Assembly: GCF_045679555.1 (NCBI RefSeq)
Contig: NC_092094.1
Coordinates: forward strand, 16,673,112-16,737,111
DNA: 64,000 nucleotides
Direction: 5' to 3'
Source: Salvelinus alpinus
Lineage: Eukaryota > Chordata > Actinopteri > Salmoniformes > Salmonidae
Both the position numbers and the translations under genes were made by a program. The notes under the pieces were generated by a model. It had not been told where the DNA came from. It saw only the letters and a program-made list of their open reading frames with translations, and searched no databases. This document shows positions 14,297-64,000 of the stretch, one piece after another. The first letter of the stretch is position 1; the number at the start of each line of letters is the position of its first letter.

Positions 14297-14614
14297 TGAA
14301 CAATTAATCAAATGGCCACCCGGACTATTTACATTGACCCCCCCCCTTGCTGCACTCGCTGTTTATTGTCTATGCATAGTCATTTCACCCCTACCTACGT
14401 TTACAAATTACCTCGACTAACCTGTACCTCCGCACATTGACTCGGCACCGGTACCCCCTGTATGTAGCCTCGGTATTGCTATTTTATTCTGTTGCTTTTT
14501 AAAAATGTCTTAACTCTATTTCTTGAACTGCATTGTTAAGGGCTTGTAAGTAAGCATTTCACCGTAAGGTAACCTGTTGTATTTGGCGCATGTGAGAAAT
14601 AAAATTTGATTTAA
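14297..14614 (+). mobile_element. LINE family A copy 2, 3' UTR and tail
   Basis: Begins TGAACAATTAATCAAATGGC, runs through ACATTGACTCGGCACCGGTA and GTAAGTAAGCATTTCACCGT, and ends AATAAAATTTGATTTAATA. This is the expected continuation of the copy ending at 11353, with a short overlap. Confidence 0.7.
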
Positions 14615-14690
14615 TAAAAGATTTCACAACACATTAAGTGTGTTCCCTCAGGCCACTACCACATATCTGAAATACAAAATCCATGTGTAC

Positions 14691-15160
14691 ATGTGTGTAG
14701 AGTGTCTATGTTATCATGTGTTTAGAGTGTCTACGTTATCATGTGTTTAGAGTGTCTATGTTATCATGTGTTTAGAGTGTCTACGTTATCATGTGTTTAG
14801 AGTGTCTACGTTATCATGTGTGTAGAGTGTCTACGTTATCATGTGTGTAGAGTGTCTATGTTATCATGTGTTTAGAGTGTCTATGTTATCATGTGTGTAG
14901 AGTGTCTATGTTATCATGTGTGTAGAGTGTCTATGTTATCATGTGTGTAGAGTGTCTATGTTATCATGTGTGTAGAGTGTCTATGTTATCATGTGTGTAG
15001 AGTGTCTATGTTATCATGTGTGTAGAGTGTCTATGTTATCATGTGTGTAGAGTGTCTATGTTATCATGTGTGTAGAGTGTCTATGTTATCATGTGTGTAG
15101 AGTGTCTATGTTAACATGTGTTTAGAGTGTCTATGTTATCATGTGTGTAGAGTGTCTTTG
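14691..15160 (+). repeat. 25-bp minisatellite
   Basis: Unit ATGTGTGTAGAGTGTCTATG plus TTATC, about 19 copies, with T/G and T/C variants mostly in the first third. It merges into the 24-bp array that follows. Confidence 0.93.
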
Positions 15161-15475
15161 TTATCATGTGTGTGTGTGTCTTTGTTATCATGTGTGTGTG
15201 TGTCCATGTTATCATGTGTGTGTGTGTCCATGTTATCATGTGTGTGTGTGTCCATGTTATCATGTGTGTGTGTGTCCATGTTATCATGTGTGTGTGTGTC
15301 CATGTTATCATGTGTGTGTGTGTCCATGTTATCATGTGTGTGTGTGTCCATGTTATCATGTGTGTGTGTGTCCATGTTATCATGTGTGTGTGTGTCCATG
15401 TTATCATGTGTGTGTGTGTCTTTGTTATCATGTGTGTGTGTGTCCATGTTATCATGTGTGTGTGTGTCCATGGCC
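15161..15475 (+). repeat. 24-bp minisatellite derived from the preceding array
   Basis: Unit TGTGTGTGTGTCCATGTTAT plus CATG, about 13 copies. Because 24 is a multiple of 3 all frames stay open (for example MCVCVHVI); I do not regard this as coding. Confidence 0.93.
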
Positions 15476-15616
15476 TGTGGCACTGAGGAAAACAATCACT
15501 CTGTTTCCCCTCAGACTCAGTCAACCTCCCAACAATGGCAGCTTTGTTGCTTCCAGACTAATCCTATTGGATGTCTGTATAGAAGCCTCACCTGACCCAG
15601 ACACTGCAGGTGGAGT

Positions 15617-15670
15617 GAGGTTTTATTTATTTTTAATAGTTTTATTTAACCTTTATTTAACTAGGCAAGA
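15617..15670 (+). mobile_element. SINE/LINE tail fragment beside nav2 exon
   Basis: TTTTATTTAACCTTTATTTA then ACTAGGCAAGAGG, the common TTTATTTAACTAGGCAAG tail of salmonid retroposons. It lies about 40 bp past the donor of the exon at 15710. Confidence 0.5.
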
Positions 15671-15709
15671 GGTTAGGGGACAGGGGAAGGTGTGGTGGTG
15701 GTGACATAC

Positions 15710-59788
<44,079 letters not shown>

Positions 59789-60304
59789 CTGCCCAACAAC
59801 AAAACACAGACATACAATTGACATACATAGAAAGAAATACAATCAATGTATAATAATCACAGACCCTACATTACTTGTTAATAAAGGCAAAGCAATAACC
59901 TGTAGATAACGCCTTCCAAATGTAATGCACAGTCAGAACACACTCGCTTTCCAAGGAGTGATACTCACATTCCTCCAGAAACCAGGCCACTGAGCACAAT
60001 GTAAATTCTGCTCTGAGAGTGAGCAATCATGTCTTTCAAAGAGTAGGAAGTACGACATCACCTATTAAGACAGAAACTCACTGGCTGAGAGCACTGGAGT
60101 GAGATGTCTGTAATCTGAGGGGTTTTGTTCATAATTTGATGTTCACTTCTGCTGCATCTCCTACATTTTAGCATCTCAGTCACTTTAAATCTGTCTGTTC
60201 TGACAGAAAACAGTGAACTGTTAGGCCCAATCTGCTTATGCGATTATTATGCTTACAATACAGATTAAATCGGGAAGAAAATACTTTTGAATGACTAAAC
60301 TGGA
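59789..60304. other. nav2 intron 1, nothing recognised
   Basis: Non-coding; no leader exon or promoter is seen here. Confidence 0.5.
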
Positions 60305-60602
60305 CAACCACCGTGATTATTATTATTTGACCCTGCTGGTCATCTATGAACATTTGAACATCTTGACCATGTTCTGTTATAATCTCCACCCGGCACAGCC
60401 AGAAGAGGACTGGCCACCCCTCAAAGCCTGGTTCTTCTCTTGGTTTCTTCCTAGGTTCTGGCCTTTCTAGGGAGTTTTTCCTAGCCACCGTGCTTCTACA
60501 CCTGCATTGCTTGCTGTTTGGGGTTTTAGGCTGGGTTTCTGTACAGCACTTTGATATATCAGCTGATGTAAGAAGGGCTATATAAATACATTTGATTTGA
60601 TT
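60305..60602 (+). mobile_element. L2-type LINE 3' end
   Basis: CACCGTGATTATTATTATTT, TTCCTAGCCACCGTGCTTCT, TGTTTGGGGTTTTAGGCTGG, ending ATACATTTGATTTGATTTGA. About 300 bp, no ORF. Confidence 0.88.
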
Positions 60603-61468
60603 TGAACTGAATAGGTGACCATAGCCGTGGGAAGTACGGGTGCTGCAGCACCCCCTGAAAAATCTGAATAATACTTCCTGCGTCTATGCAGGTGACTCAG
60701 GTTTGGTGGAATGCTCAATGTGAATTTATCCTGGCAGGGAAATATGGTTTGAATAAATGTACACCATTCAGGGTCTTTTAAAGATATTACAAAACAAATG
60801 TATTTATTGAGATCACAGCACAGGTTGCTATTTCTTTCCCTGCACAGTGTTTCTCTGATCAGCAGTAAGCTTCTGCTCGGGGATTTGCATAGAAAACATG
60901 CTGAGTGTTGAGAGTTTGACACTAACACCTCAATCTGTCTTCTACAGATAAAGCTCTCCGCTGACTTTCACGAATAAACAAAAAACAACACACAGTATTT
61001 ACCGCAACACTATGGGGTCAATGGAAAGTCACATCAACCAAGTAGTTGCTAATGCTGAACATAGATTTTTTTTTAACTACAAATTGCACTTGTTTTCTTG
61101 CTTTCTGAACCTGTCAAATTTAATGTGAAGAACTTACTTAACAGCGGTCCATTTAGAGCCTTTTATCTAGACACATGTATTTTCTGCCACTGAAAACAAA
61201 AGGCTAAAGGCTTGAGTTACCTCTATCCAACCAGACAGAGTGTATAAAGACTAAGATCACCTTTCCCACATCTCAGAACTCAACATACAGATGCTGTGTG
61301 AGCAAAGAAACACCTGCCACAAAGTGCAGCAGACGGTGAGAATATTGGAATATTCTTGATATAAGATTGAATGAGCAGCACTTTAACTTGCTTATCAAAA
61401 TGCCGGTTACTGTGCTAAAGATATAGCCTAGAAATGGACAGTTTTTGAAGACAGACCTGGACATACTG
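60603..61468. other. nav2 intron 1, nothing recognised
   Basis: Non-coding; the first part (GTGGGAAGTACGGGTGCTGC, AGCACCCCCTGAAAA) may be a small dispersed repeat. Confidence 0.4.
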
Positions 61469-61470
61469 TA

Positions 61471-62003
61471 TACTGAGTATACAAAACATTAAGAACAGGA
61501 CATAGACTGACCAGGTGAATCCAGGTGAAAGCTATGATCCCTTATTGGTGTCACATGTTAAATCCACTTCAATCAGTGTAGATGAAGGGGAGGAGACAGG
61601 TTAAAGGATTTTAAAGCCTTGAGACAATTGAGACATTGATTATGTATGTGTGCCATTCAGAGGGTGAATGGGCAAGACAAAATATTTAAGTGCCTTTGAA
61701 CGGGGTATGGTAGTAGGTGCCAGGTGCACCTGTTTGTGTCAAAAACTGCAACATTGCTGTGTTTTTTACACTCAACAGTTTCCTGTGTGTGTCAAGAATG
61801 GTCCACCACCCAAAGGACATCCAGCCAACTTGACACACCTGTGGGAAGCATTGTAGTCAACATGGGCCAGAATCCATGTAGAATGCTTTTCAACACCTTG
61901 TAGAATCCATGTCTCAACGGATTGAGGCTGTTCTGAGGGCAAAAAGGGGGTGGGGTGCAAGTCAATATTAGAAAGGTGTTCTTAATGTTTGGTATACTCA
62001 GTG
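61471..62003. mobile_element. MITE of the Tc1/mariner group
   Basis: Inverted ends TACTGAGTATACAAAACATT and AATGTTTGGTATACTCAGTG with TA on both sides (61469-61470, 62004-62005). 533 bp, without a full transposase. Confidence 0.8.
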
Positions 62004-62201
62004 TATACTACAGCTGGCAGGTGTAACAGCAAGCCAGTTAAATAGAGTCATATATCAAATGACTGTCCCCTATCCAGCTGGGGTGTCCATTAATAAGCGT
62101 TAGTCATGATTCATGTCTAACCCAATGGTCCTCCAGCTCCCTCATCTATGTTCTGTCCTGCCCATGGGCAAAACCAACACTAGGGAGCAGTGTTTCTCTC
62201 T

Positions 62202-62311
<110 letters not shown>

Positions 62312-62415
62312 CCAGCCCACCCCATTTGTGTCAGTGGACCAGAGGTAATCTAACTCATCATGTTACTGCCTCCCCCTCCTCCTTCCTCAAGGCCACTGTA
62401 TTACATTATTCATGT

Positions 62416-63246
<831 letters not shown>

Positions 63247-64000
63247 TGTCACGCCCTGACCGTAGAGAGCTTTTTATGTCTCTATTTTGGTTTGGTCAGG
63301 GTGTGATTTGGGTGGGCATTCTATGTTCTTTTTTCTATGATTTGTATTTCTGTGTGTTTGGCCGGGTGTGGTTCTCAATCAGAGGCAGCTGTCTATCGTT
63401 GTCTCTGATTGAGAACCATACTTAGGTTGCCTTTTCCCACCTGTCTGTGTGAGTAGTTGTCTATGTGGAGTTGCATGTCAGCACTCGTTCTATTTAGCTT
63501 CACGTTCGTTTTTGTTACTTTGTTAGTTTGTTCAGTGTTCTTCTGTTATTAAAAGAAGATGTATTCATATCACGCTGCGCCTTGGTCTCCTCAATACGAC
63601 GAACGTGACAGAACTACCCACCAAAAACGGACCAAGCAGCGTGGTAAGAGGGAGCAGCGGTTTTTGGAGAGATGGACATGGGAGGAAATCCTGGACGGCA
63701 AGGGACCCTGGGCACAGACGGGAGAATATCGCCGTCCTAAAGAGGAGCTGGAAGCAGCTAAGGCGGAGCGGCGACGGCTCAAAGAGGCGTTCACGAGAGG
63801 CAGCCCCAGAATTTCTTTTGGAGGGGACACATGGGGAGTGTGGCAGAGTCAGGTTGGAGACCTGAGCTAACTCCCTGTGCTTACCGTGGCGAGCATGTGA
63901 CTGGTCAGGCCCCGTGCTATGGGGTGATGCGCACGGTGTCCCCGGTGTGCACTCATATAGCGTGCACTCACGCTATATTCCAGCTCCTCGCATCCGCCGG
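63247..64000 (+). mobile_element. proline-rich LTR element copy 3, cut by window end
   Basis: The 5' LTR is 63247-63610 (TGTCACGCCCTGACC ... ACGAACGTGACA, 364 bp) with hairpin arms at 63370-63384 and 63403-63417. The internal region follows with GAACTACCCACCAAAAACGG and a gag-like start (see 63605). It runs off the window at GTGATGCGCACGGTGTCCCC, where copy 2 has its proline-rich ORF start. Confidence 0.8.
63605..63870 (+). CDS. basic leader ORF of LTR element copy 3
   Basis: The frame starting upstream at 63559 reads DRTTHQKRTKQRGKREQRFL, ERWTWEEILDGKGPWAQTGE, YRRPKEELEAAKAERRRLKE, then stops at 63868. It is strongly basic and helical, with a WTWEEILDG core that recurs in copy 2 (WTWEEILDGAGPWTQAGEYR at about 54775). 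This could be a short nucleic-acid-binding or gag-like protein; I do not recognise the family. Confidence 0.45.

Noticed and set aside
15116..15704. ORFs MCVCVHVI-type and MDTHTHDN-type on both strands
   Set aside because: Translations of the 24-bp minisatellite.
60300..60600. short gene-like ORF on the minus strand
   Set aside because: Translation of the L2 3' tail, also found at 8448-8735.

Overview
This is vertebrate nuclear DNA, almost certainly from a salmonid fish. The intergenic and intronic DNA consists of element families I recognise as typical of trout, salmon and char: tRNA-derived SINEs, L2/Rex-type LINEs with TTTGATTTGA or TTGATTGATT tails, several Tc1-like transposons, and very long mini- and microsatellites. 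Nothing bacterial, and no operon, CRISPR array or origin, is present.

The only host gene I can support is the 5' half of neuron navigator 2 (nav2), on the minus strand. Eleven coding exons lie at 59671-59788, 58955-59007, 53959-54031, 53574-53808, 53151-53222, 52267-52397, 33132-34185, 32737-32855, 29237-29345, 25314-25688 and 15710-15835. All have AG/GT boundaries and matching phases, so they join into one 2,465-nt reading frame. The product carries a calponin-homology domain, a Q/H-rich linker, a long Ser/Lys/Pro-rich region and the start of the coiled-coil segment. The first coding exon and promoter lie beyond the right edge; the remaining coiled coils and the AAA-type C-terminus lie beyond the left edge. 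I could not decide between the teleost paralogues nav2a and nav2b. A further coding-looking segment at about 30147-30600, same strand, sits in intron 8 and is unidentified.

Layout by region. Bases 1-15,700 (distal nav2 intron): LINE family A and B copies, a complete 2-kb non-autonomous LTR element with 5-bp target duplications, a hAT-type non-autonomous element, an L2 tail with a minisatellite, and a nearly intact Tc1 element. Bases 15,700-25,700: two nav2 exons, a half-LINE, two solo LTRs, a truncated Tc1 and a TTAA-flanked element. Bases 25,700-34,200: four exons packed among a 48-bp minisatellite of about 50 units, a 200-bp CA tract, a 20-bp minisatellite of 36 units and the orphan exon. 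Bases 34,200-52,200 are a single 18-kb intron with LINEs, a hAT with 8-bp duplications, solo LTRs and a 3.7-kb TCTGC/TCTGT satellite. Bases 52,200-64,000: the CH-domain exons, SINEs, a second proline-rich LTR element, Tc1 copies, a MITE and the start of a third proline-rich LTR element.

The most interesting non-gene signal is the family of non-autonomous LTR elements. Its copies carry a proline-rich tandem-repeat ORF and an LTR hairpin that is conserved, with a compensatory base-pair change, in all five LTRs seen here. The second is the orphan exon in nav2 intron 8, whose two coding-like halves are put out of frame by an 8-bp tandem duplication.
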